From positions 1 through 64,000 of the forward strand of contig CALMWF010000039.1 in NCBI GenBank assembly GCA_937873445.1: a stretch of DNA of 64,000 bases. Direction: 5' to 3'. The notes below the pieces were generated by a model. The model saw nothing but the letters and a program-made list of their open reading frames with translations. It had not been told where the DNA came from and ran no database searches. The translations under genes and the position numbers were made by a program. Source of the stretch: an uncultured Alphaproteobacteria bacterium (lineage in GTDB: Bacteria; Pseudomonadota; Alphaproteobacteria; Rhizobiales; Aestuariivirgaceae). This document shows, piece after piece, positions 57,424 to 64,000 of this stretch (positions within the stretch are counted from its first letter, which is position 1; each line of letters starts with the position of its first letter).

Positions 57424-57437
57424 ACAGGATTGTCTGT
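57424..57437. promoter_or_regulatory. ACAG-N6-CTGT dyad in the S24 regulator/DUF952 spacer
   Basis: ACAG (57424-57427) and CTGT (57434-57437) are inverted around 6 bases, next to an AT-rich stretch (57408-57423). It is a candidate operator for the divergent regulator. Binding is inferred. Confidence 0.35.
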
Positions 57438-57440
57438 CCA

Positions 57441-57791
57441 GTGGTGGAAAACAGGCTGGTGTTCAAGATCGTGCCGGAGACGGACTGGCAGAAGGCCGTG
57501 CGCGCCGGTCGCTTCGCGGGTTCGCCCATTGATGTGCAGGACGGTTTCATCCACCTCTCTGCGGCCCATCAGGCGAAGGAAACGGCCCGCCGCCACTTCG
57601 CCGGTCAGACGGGCCTGCTGCTGGTGGCGTTCCGCGCCGCCGATCTCTCTGCCCTGCGCTGGGAACCCTCGCGCGGCGGCGATCTTTTCCCCCACCTCCA
57701 CGCCGCCCTTGACCCCGGCCTTGCCCTGTGGGCAAAGCCCCTGCCATGGCGCGGCGACGGCCATGACTTTCCGGAAGGTTTTGCGGCATGA
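57441..57791 (+). CDS. DUF952 family protein
   Basis: A 116-residue protein of a widespread family of unknown function. The core is VFKIVPETDWQKAVRAG, then GSPIDVQDGFIHLSAA and ETARRHFAGQTGLLLVAF. It begins with GTG 57441 (or the adjacent GTG 57444). The upstream in-frame extension is antisense to the S24 gene. Its stop overlaps the pyrD start by 4 bases, suggesting co-translation with pyrD. Confidence 0.85.
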   Translation: MVENRLVFKIVPETDWQKAVRAGRFAGSPIDVQDGFIHLSAAHQAKETARRHFAGQTGLLLVAFRAADLSALRWEPSRGGDLFPHLHAALDPGLALWAKPLPWRGDGHDFPEGFAA

Positions 57792-58918
57792 CGCTTTCAT
57801 CCCTGGGTTTTTCCCTGGCCCGCCCTGTGCTGCACCGGCTTGATGCCGAAACGGCCCACGGCCTCACCATCAGCCTGCTGAAGACCGGCCTGGCGCCGCG
57901 CACCCCCTTCTCAAATCCCGCCCTGCGCCAGACCATTGCCGGCCTGGATTTCCCCAATCCCGTGGGCCTTGCGGCGGGCTTTGACAAGAATGCCGAAGTG
58001 CCGGACGCCATGCTGGGTCTGGGCTTCGGCTTTGTGGAAGTGGGCACGCTGACGCCCCGGCCGCAGGCGGGCAATCCCAAACCCCGCCTGTTCCGCCTCA
58101 GCAAGGATGAGGCCGTCATCAACCGCATGGGCTTCAACAATGACGGCCATGCCGCCGCCCTGAAGCGCCTGGAAGCGCGGGCCAGCCGCGGCGGCATTGT
58201 CGGCGTCAACCTTGGCGCCAACAAGGATTCGGAAGACCGCATGGCCGACTATGTGGCGGGCCTGTCGGCCTTCGCCGCTGTGGCGGGCTTTTATGTCATC
58301 AACATTTCCTCGCCCAACACGCCGGGCCTGCGCGGCCTGCAGTCCCGGGAGGAATTGCAGCAACTGCTCGACCGGCTGAATGAGGCGCGCGCCAGGCTTT
58401 CCCGCCGGGTGCCCATGGTCCTCAAGGTGGCGCCCGATCTCAGAAATGATGAGATGGAGGATATTGTCCTGTGCTGCGGCCATGGCGCGGTCGATGCGCT
58501 CATGGTGTCCAACACCACACTGGCCCGGCCACCGCTGAAGTCAGCCCAGGCCACCGAGCAGGGCGGTCTTTCCGGCAAGCCGCTGTTTGCCATGTCGACC
58601 TCGCGGCTCGCCAATTTCTGGCTGATGAGCGAGGGCAAGATCCCCCTGATCGGCGTCGGCGGCATTCATGATGCCGACAGCGCCTGGACCAAGATCCGCG
58701 CCGGCGCCTCGCTGATCGAGCTTTACTCGGCCCTCATCTATGGCGGGCCGCAGCTGGTGGCCGAAATTCTGGCCGGGCTGGAACAGCGTTTGAAAATCCA
58801 CCGCCTCAGCCATATCAGTGAAGCCGTGGGGGCCGAGGCTCACCAGATTGCCGAGGGCAGATACCGGCCGAAAATGGCCCCCGTCTCGCCCGTCTCCTGC
58901 AACCGGTCGAGCGCGTAA
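57788..58918 (+). CDS. pyrD: Dihydroorotate dehydrogenase (quinone)
   Basis: A class 2, membrane-associated FMN enzyme of pyrimidine synthesis, 376 residues. The motifs NPVGLAAGFDKNAEVPDAML, NRMGFNNDGHA, INISSPNTPGLRGLQ and VGGIHDADSAWTKIRAGASL are intact. The N-terminal helix region fits the quinone-dependent class. The last 20 or so residues after HISEAVGAEA are a tail that I do not expect in the family. They are read from sequence antisense to the end of the next gene (79-base overlap). Confidence 0.94.
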   Translation: MTLSSLGFSLARPVLHRLDAETAHGLTISLLKTGLAPRTPFSNPALRQTIAGLDFPNPVGLAAGFDKNAEVPDAMLGLGFGFVEVGTLTPRPQAGNPKPRLFRLSKDEAVINRMGFNNDGHAAALKRLEARASRGGIVGVNLGANKDSEDRMADYVAGLSAFAAVAGFYVINISSPNTPGLRGLQSREELQQLLDRLNEARARLSRRVPMVLKVAPDLRNDEMEDIVLCCGHGAVDALMVSNTTLARPPLKSAQATEQGGLSGKPLFAMSTSRLANFWLMSEGKIPLIGVGGIHDADSAWTKIRAGASLIELYSALIYGGPQLVAEILAGLEQRLKIHRLSHISEAVGAEAHQIAEGRYRPKMAPVSPVSCNRSSA

Positions 58919-59715
58919 TCGAAATTGAGGCGCAGCGCCTCATCGTCATTGCGGGTGAGGAAGGAGAGGCTGGCGGAAATGGTCTCGGGGTCCATGAAGG
59001 TTGCGCCCAGCGCCTGGCAGCAGCCGCCGGAAGCCTCGCCATTGAACCAGTAGGCGAGATGCAGACTGTCGCCAAAGGCGGCGTCAATCTTGCCGTCCTT
59101 CAGTGCCGCCAGCATTTCCGCCTCGCTGACAAAGCCCTGCACCGCCGACCGGCTGAAGTAGGCGTTGAGGAAGGCTTCATGGCGGCTGCCCGACACCACG
59201 CCGACGCGACGGCCCGCCAGGGTCGGCACATCGGGCCTTTCCAGCGGGCTTCCCTTCTTCACCGCAAAGCGCCCGCCGGAGCGGAAATAGGGCCGCGTCA
59301 TGGCAGCCCGCTCCAGCATCACCGCATCAAGTCTGAGGCCGGTGATGATGGCATCGCCCTCCCTGGCCAAAAGCGACGGCATCAGACTGGCAAAGGGCTT
59401 TGCCTCAACCTCGCAGGTGAGCCGCTGCCGGGTGCAGGCCGCCAGGGCCAGATCAACCGAAATGCCCGTCATCTTTCCGGCGGAGTCGACAAAGCTGAAG
59501 GGCGGATAGTCCTGATCCGCCAGCAGACGGACCGTGGGCCGCGTCACCGGTGGTGGACCCGTCAATCCTCTGTCTATGTGCCGAAAATAGGGAAAAACTC
59601 CCTCATTTCCACCTTCTTGCGCAACTGCAGGGAGAGCATGGAACAGGAAGTTCATCCCTGAGACTATTGCCAAGACAGCGATCAGGAATTTCTTTGGAAG
59701 GCGGTGAACGGTCAT
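58840..59715 (-). CDS. Periplasmic solute-binding protein (family 3)
   Basis: A 291-residue protein with a signal peptide (FLIAVLAIVSGMNFLFHALP, cleaved near AVAQ). The binding domain includes LLADQDYPPFSFVDSAGKMT, GISVDLALAACTRQRL and AGRRVGVVSGSRHEAFL. It resembles amino-acid ABC binding proteins, but no permease or ATPase is adjacent, so it may be a sensor or accessory. Its start is 15 bases from the most likely start of the divergent glycosyltransferase. Confidence 0.86.
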   Translation of the reverse strand: MTVHRLPKKFLIAVLAIVSGMNFLFHALPAVAQEGGNEGVFPYFRHIDRGLTGPPPVTRPTVRLLADQDYPPFSFVDSAGKMTGISVDLALAACTRQRLTCEVEAKPFASLMPSLLAREGDAIITGLRLDAVMLERAAMTRPYFRSGGRFAVKKGSPLERPDVPTLAGRRVGVVSGSRHEAFLNAYFSRSAVQGFVSEAEMLAALKDGKIDAAFGDSLHLAYWFNGEASGGCCQALGATFMDPETISASLSFLTRNDDEALRLNFDYALDRLQETGETGAIFGRYLPSAIW

Positions 59716-59730
59716 TTTCTGGGGACGTCA

Positions 59731-61461
59731 ATGGATGGGGCCGGCGTGTTGGTGCCGGATCGGGAGAGGTCAGTTGGGGCCCGCGCCCGTTCCGGTCCAA
59801 CCATCATAGACGCAGGCGCGGGCGCTGTCTTGCCTCTCCTGCCGCGGCGCATTGTGCACCAGTGCCTGGAGCGTCTGCCGTTCGGCCAGTTGGCGGCGGT
59901 CCTGCGTGACCGGTTGCTGCCGGTGGCGCTGCTGCCGGATCTGGTTCTCTACGCCGCGCAGGATGAAGCCTCCCTCACACTGGCTCAAAGCCGCGGCTGG
60001 ACCGTGGTGGCGCTCATGGACAAGCACAGCTTTCTGGGGGCGGTTCATCACATCTGGGGCCGCCGTCTGGTCCTTGAGGCCACTTCCCGTCTGCGCACGG
60101 GCCAGCCGCATTTTTCTGCCCATCACCGTTTTGGCCGCGGCCAGCTTGGCGCCATGGCGGGCGGTGTGGTGCTGGTGCTGCTCAGCCTGCTGCTGCTGCC
60201 CGAAGCCGAGCGCCTGCCGATGGCCAGCCTGGGGCTTGGCATCTTCTTCATGTCGGTCATTGGCCTGCGCATTCTGGCCCTGCTGCCGGCCGACCGGGAA
60301 AAACCGCCCCCGCGCCTCAGGGATGAGGCGCTTCCCCCCTATACCGTGCTGGTGCCGCTGTTCCGCGAAGTGAGTGTTCTTGATCAACTGCTGACAGGTC
60401 TTGCCGCCATCGACTATCCCGCCGACCGCCTCGACATCAAGCTGCTGCTGGAGGAGTGCGACGTGCCCATGCACAAGGCATTGGCGGCGCGTCCTCTGCC
60501 CGATCATTTCGAGGTGCTGGTGGTGCCCGCGGGCCAGCCCCAGACCAAGCCCAGGGCCCTCAGCTTTGCCTTGCCCTTCGCGCGCGGCAGCCTGCTCACC
60601 ATATATGATGCCGAAGACATCCCCGAACCCGGTCAGTTGCGCCGCGCCGCCGAGGTCTTTGCCTCTCACCCGCCGGAACTGGCCTGCCTTCAGGCCAGGC
60701 TGTCCTTCTATAATCCGGGTGAGAACTGGCTGACCCGGCAATGCACCCTGGAATATGCCGTGCTGTTTGGTCTGCTGCTGCCGGCCTTCGCCCGCGAGGG
60801 CCTGCCGCTTCCGCTGGGCGGCACTTCAAACCACTTCCGCATTGCGGCGCTGCGCCATGCCGGGGCGTGGGATCCCTTCAATGTCACCGAGGATGCCGAT
60901 CTCGGCATGCGCTTTGCCCGCCTTGGCTATCGCTGCGGCGTCATCTCCAGCACCACCTATGAAGAGGCCAATTCGCGCCTGCCCAACTGGCTGCGTCAGC
61001 GCGCCCGCTGGCTCAAGGGCTATCTGCAAACCTGGCTGGTGCACATGCGTGAACCCGCCATGCTGAGGCGTGAGCTGGGCTGGGCCGGCTTCGTCACCAT
61101 GCAGGCGCAGTTTCTCGGCCTGCTGATTTCGTCGCTGTTCCATCCGCTGTTTCTGGTGACGGCCCTGTGGCTGGCCATGACGGCGGATTTCTCCACCCCC
61201 TTTGCGTCGCTGGCGGCTTTGCTGGTGGCCAGCCTGTCGAGCGTGATTTTCGTGACCGGCCACATTGTGTCCATGCTGGCCGGCAGCGTGGCCCTCCGTC
61301 ACATCGGCATCATGGGCTGGCTGTCCACCGTTCTCACCATGCCCTTCTACTGGCTGCTCATCAGCCTCGCCGCCTGGCTGGCCCTGTGGCAGTTTGTGTG
61401 GGCGCCCTTTCACTGGAACAAGACCGAACACGGCCTGTCCAGTTTCCAGCGCCGGGCATGA
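59731..61461 (+). CDS. Family 2 membrane glycosyltransferase
   Basis: A processive-type GT2 of about 576 residues. An N-terminal region of about 140 residues (LPDLVLYAAQDEASLTLAQS, then GWTVVALMDKHSFLGAVHH) precedes two membrane helices. The GT-A domain follows with YDAEDIPEP (near residue 292), VTEDADLGMRF (near 386) and QRARWLKGYLQ (near 423). Four C-terminal helices complete it. ATG 59731 has GGGGA five bases upstream; GTG 59704 would overlap the divergent gene. The polymer made is unknown. Confidence 0.88.
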   Translation: MDGAGVLVPDRERSVGARARSGPTIIDAGAGAVLPLLPRRIVHQCLERLPFGQLAAVLRDRLLPVALLPDLVLYAAQDEASLTLAQSRGWTVVALMDKHSFLGAVHHIWGRRLVLEATSRLRTGQPHFSAHHRFGRGQLGAMAGGVVLVLLSLLLLPEAERLPMASLGLGIFFMSVIGLRILALLPADREKPPPRLRDEALPPYTVLVPLFREVSVLDQLLTGLAAIDYPADRLDIKLLLEECDVPMHKALAARPLPDHFEVLVVPAGQPQTKPRALSFALPFARGSLLTIYDAEDIPEPGQLRRAAEVFASHPPELACLQARLSFYNPGENWLTRQCTLEYAVLFGLLLPAFAREGLPLPLGGTSNHFRIAALRHAGAWDPFNVTEDADLGMRFARLGYRCGVISSTTYEEANSRLPNWLRQRARWLKGYLQTWLVHMREPAMLRRELGWAGFVTMQAQFLGLLISSLFHPLFLVTALWLAMTADFSTPFASLAALLVASLSSVIFVTGHIVSMLAGSVALRHIGIMGWLSTVLTMPFYWLLISLAAWLALWQFVWAPFHWNKTEHGLSSFQRRA

Positions 61462-61465
61462 GGGA

Positions 61466-63037
61466 TCAGGCGGCGGCGGTGGTTTTCTTCCGGCGCGCCC
61501 TGGCGTCCTCGGCCTCCTGCTCGGCAATCCAGTTGGGCAGGAAGGTAAAGGCCTCCTCCAGCACATGCGGGGTGTGCAGGCCGGGTGAAAAACCGAGCGC
61601 CCGCAGATAATACTCCTGCAGGGCGGGGCGGAATTTCGGATGCACGCAGTTCTTGATGATGAGTTCGGCGCGCTGTCTCGGCGCCAGCCCGCGCAGATCG
61701 GCCAGGCCCTGTTCCGTCACCACCACCATCACGTCATGTTCGGTGTGGTCCACATGCGTCACCATGGGCACAATGCACGAGATCGAGCCGTTCTTGCGGG
61801 TCGACGGTGTCATGAAGAAATTGAGATAGGCATTGCGGGTGAAATCACCCGAACCGCCAATGCCGTTCATCATTGATGTGCCCTGAATGTGGGTCGAGTT
61901 CACATTGCCATAGATGTCGGCTTCGACCATACCGTTCATGGCGATGACGCCAAGCCGGCGGATGACTTCAGGATGATTGGAAATGCCCTGCGAGCGCAGG
62001 ATGATGCGTTCGCGGTAGAAGTCGATGTTGTCGAGGAAGTCGGCCAGGGCCGCGCGTGACAGCGACAGTGCCGAAGCCGAGGCCGACACCATCTTGCCCG
62101 AGCGGATGAGCCGCAGCATGCCGTCCTGCAGAACTTCGGTGAAGGCCGTAAGGTTTTCAAACGGGCCGTCCTCAAGACCGGCCATGACCGCATTGGCCAC
62201 ATTGCCCACGCCCGATTGCAGCGGCAGCAGGTCCTTCGGCATGCGGCCCTTCTTCACCTCCTGCGCCAGGAACTCCAGCATATGGCCGGCGATGGCATGC
62301 GAGGCGTCATCCGGCGGGGTGAATTCATTGTTGCGGTCGGGGTGGTGGGTTTCGACAATGGCCACCACCTTAGCGGGGTCACAACGCAGATAGGCCTCGC
62401 CGATGCGGTCGGCAGGCCCGATGATGGGAATGGGCTTGCGGTTGGGCGGCAGGGCGGCATTGTAGTAGATGTCGTGCATGCCCTCGAGGCGCGGATCCTG
62501 CCAGGAGTTGACCTCCAGAATGATCCTGTCGGCCAGGTCCACCCAGGTCTTGTTGTTGCCCACGGCGGTGGTGGGAATGAGGCTGCCGTCAGGGCGAATG
62601 CCGGTCACTTCAACCACCGCGAAATCGAGCTTGCCGAGGAAGCCGAACCAGGCGTCCTGCGCCACATGCGACAGGTGCATGTCATTGTAATACATCTGCC
62701 CGGCATTGATGCGCTGGCGGCAGATGGGGTCGGACTGATAGGGCAGCCGCATGGCAATGCCGTCGGCCCTGGCCAGTGCGCCATCCAGTTCCGGCGCGGT
62801 GGAAGCCCCCGTCCACACCGACACCTTGTAATCCTGGCCCGCCGCATGGGCGGCATTGATCCGGTCGGCCAGTGCCAGCGGCACCAGCTTGGGGTGGCCC
62901 GAGCCGGTAAAGCCGCTCATGCCGATGGTGGCACCGGGGTGAATCAGGCGGGCGGCATCCTCTGCCGACATCACACGGGATTTGAGACGGTCGCACTGGA
63001 TGCGGTCGCCCGGGGTGAAGCGTTCATTCATCATCAT
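61466..63037 (-). CDS. Acetyl-CoA hydrolase/succinate-CoA transferase family protein
   Basis: A 523-residue class I CoA-transferase. Motifs are GATIGMSGFTGSGHPKLVPL, LQSGVGNVANAVMAGL and VVVTEQGLADLRGLAP. It is closest to succinyl-CoA:acetate CoA-transferases, which move CoA between acetate and succinate in the cytoplasm. ATG 63037 is chosen: GGAG lies eight bases upstream, and three ATGs in a row follow. The longer frame to 63286 runs over the tRNA. The family includes propionyl-CoA:succinate enzymes, so specificity is open. Confidence 0.9.
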   Translation of the reverse strand: MMMNERFTPGDRIQCDRLKSRVMSAEDAARLIHPGATIGMSGFTGSGHPKLVPLALADRINAAHAAGQDYKVSVWTGASTAPELDGALARADGIAMRLPYQSDPICRQRINAGQMYYNDMHLSHVAQDAWFGFLGKLDFAVVEVTGIRPDGSLIPTTAVGNNKTWVDLADRIILEVNSWQDPRLEGMHDIYYNAALPPNRKPIPIIGPADRIGEAYLRCDPAKVVAIVETHHPDRNNEFTPPDDASHAIAGHMLEFLAQEVKKGRMPKDLLPLQSGVGNVANAVMAGLEDGPFENLTAFTEVLQDGMLRLIRSGKMVSASASALSLSRAALADFLDNIDFYRERIILRSQGISNHPEVIRRLGVIAMNGMVEADIYGNVNSTHIQGTSMMNGIGGSGDFTRNAYLNFFMTPSTRKNGSISCIVPMVTHVDHTEHDVMVVVTEQGLADLRGLAPRQRAELIIKNCVHPKFRPALQEYYLRALGFSPGLHTPHVLEEAFTFLPNWIAEQEAEDARARRKKTTAAA

Positions 63038-63258
63038 TTCACTCGCTCCGGCGCGAGAAGGCGGTTCGTCAGGCAGTCTGCGCCCAATTGGTTGCGCCAT
63101 TCTTTCCGCGCCGCAGAAAATCATGCTGCAATGCGGAATATAGGACGCCGAAGCGGAATTAAGAAGATGTTTGTGAAGGAAAAATGACTGTGCGCGCCTG
63201 CAAAATGGACGGCCCCGGCCAAGGCCTGGGGAAAAGTCCGGTGCGGGCGCTGGAAAAC

Positions 63259-63333
63259 TGGAGCGGGCGATGGGAATCGAACCCACGACATGCAGCTTGG
63301 GAAGCTACCGTTCTACCACTGAACTACGCCCGC
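63259..63333 (-). tRNA. tRNA-Gly (anticodon CCC)
   Basis: On the minus strand the 75 bases fold as a cloverleaf. The acceptor GCGGGCG/CGCCCGC is followed by discriminator T and an encoded CCA. The D arm is GTTC...GAAC. The anticodon stem GTAGC/GCTGC has loop TTCCCAA, giving CCC for codon GGG. The T arm is GTGGG-TTCGATT-CCCAT. Confidence 0.93.
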
Positions 63334-63432
63334 GCTCCTGTGGCTGTTACAGCGTGACGGCTGCTTCCTGTCAAGCCGGGGGGCCAGCAACTTCCCGGTG
63401 GCAAAGGCCTTGGCCTGGGCTAGGATGGCGCC

Positions 63433-63825
63433 ATGTACCGGCAGATCACACGCCAGATCCGGGTGGCCGTCACCCCCGCCTATGTCGCCAGCCAGTCCGC
63501 GCCGGAGGAGGGCCGCTTTCTCTGGTCCTACACGGTCACCCTGGAAAATCTGGGGCAGGAGACGGTGCAGCTCCTCACCCGCCACTGGATCATCACCGAT
63601 GGCCGTGGCCAGGTGCAGCATGTGAAGGGTGAAGGCGTGGTGGGCGACCAGCCGGTGCTGGCCCCCGGCGACCGCTATCAATATTCCTCCGGCTGCCCCC
63701 TGCCCACGCCGTCCGGCATCATGTCCGGCAGCTATCAGATGAAAACCCTGGAGGGTGAAATCTTCGACATCGCCATTCCCGCCTTCTCCCTCGACAGTCC
63801 CCACGCCGAACACAGCGTCAATTGA
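63433..63825 (+). CDS. apaG: ApaG family protein
   Basis: A 130-residue fibronectin-fold protein. The signature FLWSYTVTLENLGQETVQLL is followed by HWIITDGRGQVQHVKGEGVV, and the end PTPSGIMSGSYQMKTLEG is typical. ApaG is linked to cobalt/magnesium and diadenosine tetraphosphate phenotypes in enterobacteria, with no firm activity. Its stop overlaps the next start (TGATG). Confidence 0.93.
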   Translation: MYRQITRQIRVAVTPAYVASQSAPEEGRFLWSYTVTLENLGQETVQLLTRHWIITDGRGQVQHVKGEGVVGDQPVLAPGDRYQYSSGCPLPTPSGIMSGSYQMKTLEGEIFDIAIPAFSLDSPHAEHSVN

Positions 63826-64000
63826 TGTCCCTGCCCACGCTTTCCGACATTGAGGCCATGCTGGCCCGTCTGGTGGCCTTTGACACCACCTTCGATCAGG
63901 GCACCGGCGCCATTGCCGCCGTCATCGAGGCCCACCTCGACCGCTTTGGCGTGCCCCATCAGCGCGTCGATTACGAGGCCGGCTTCAAGACCAATCTGTT
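63825..64000 (+). CDS. argE: Acetylornithine deacetylase-like M20 protein, 5' part
   Basis: The first 58 codons of an M20-family amidohydrolase, cut by the right edge. The N-terminus reads MSLPTLSDIEAMLARLVAFD, then HLDRFGVPHQRVDYEAGFKT, which is the start of ArgE-type proteins. The metal-binding residues lie beyond the window, so ArgE versus another M20 peptidase is a judgement from the N-terminus only. It is coupled to apaG by a TGATG overlap. Confidence 0.7.
   Translation, partial: MSLPTLSDIEAMLARLVAFDTTFDQGTGAIAAVIEAHLDRFGVPHQRVDYEAGFKTNL

Noticed and set aside
56439-57440. Long plus-strand extension of the DUF952 frame
   Set aside because: It is antisense to the small protein and the S24 regulator; the DUF952 domain starts right after GTG 57441.
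63187-63310. Small plus-strand frame with AAGGA before ATG at 63187
   Set aside because: It runs straight through the tRNA-Gly gene and shows no protein-like composition.

Overview
The window is 64 kb of GC-rich, densely packed bacterial chromosome. It most likely comes from an alphaproteobacterium. Supporting signs are a class I lysyl-tRNA synthetase, an alphaproteobacterial-order tad/cpa pilus locus (cpaA-B-C-D-E-F-tadB-tadC), a PodJL-like polarity factor, a membrane-anchored CycM-type cytochrome c, an Entner-Doudoroff gene cluster and a ligase-associated Lhr/PdeM pair. I cannot name the order with confidence; a Hyphomicrobiales-like or Caulobacterales-like relative fits. I see no insertion sequence, prophage, CRISPR array, rRNA or riboswitch. 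One tRNA (Gly, anticodon CCC) is present. No stretch longer than 300 bases lacks a gene.

Layout. 1-4.8 kb: 5' part of lepA, an unrecognised 557-residue protein whose 5' half is AT-rich, and the helicase hrpB. 4.9-9.6 kb: the Entner-Doudoroff operon zwf-pgl-edd-eda, which takes glucose-6-phosphate to pyruvate and glyceraldehyde-3-phosphate. prfC lies on the other strand, then glk-pncA-FAH-DMT transporter (11.2-14.4 kb), an aldehyde dehydrogenase, a second DMT transporter and a copper-type P1B ATPase with two YHS domains (16.9-19.4 kb).

19.4-30.8 kb: a Tad/Flp type IVc pilus locus. Two TadE-like minor pilins and a stand-alone pilus N-terminal-domain protein lie on the minus strand. cpaA (prepilin peptidase) to tadC follow on the plus strand and end at a strong hairpin terminator, and tadD converges from the far side. 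The secretin gene cpaC carries an in-frame TAG at codon 118 while the rest of the frame stays open. No Flp pilin gene is visible. CtrA-like TTAA-N7-TTNA sites lie upstream of cpaA, cpaB, tadD and the distant podJL-like gene, suggesting shared cell-cycle control.

30.9-42.8 kb: an M17 aminopeptidase, a short MarR regulator and an NlpC/P60 hydrolase in one operon; a hydroxyacid reductase joined to a yejABEF oligopeptide/microcin C ABC importer; CycM; kdsB (LPS) and pheA (phenylalanine). 43-54 kb: podJL-like, pdeM-lhr, a MATE exporter, and a DinG/XPD-type iron-sulfur helicase. 53.9-64 kb: dienelactone hydrolase, lysK, a 60-residue small protein, an S24/LexA-like regulator, DUF952, pyrD, a periplasmic solute-binding protein divergent from a family 2 glycosyltransferase, an acetyl-CoA hydrolase/CoA-transferase, tRNA-Gly, apaG and the start of an argE-like gene.

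Most of the window is core metabolism and envelope biology. The points most worth a second look are the cpaC amber codon, the four CtrA-like sites, the mosaic unknown gene near the left end, and the competing inverted repeats before zwf.
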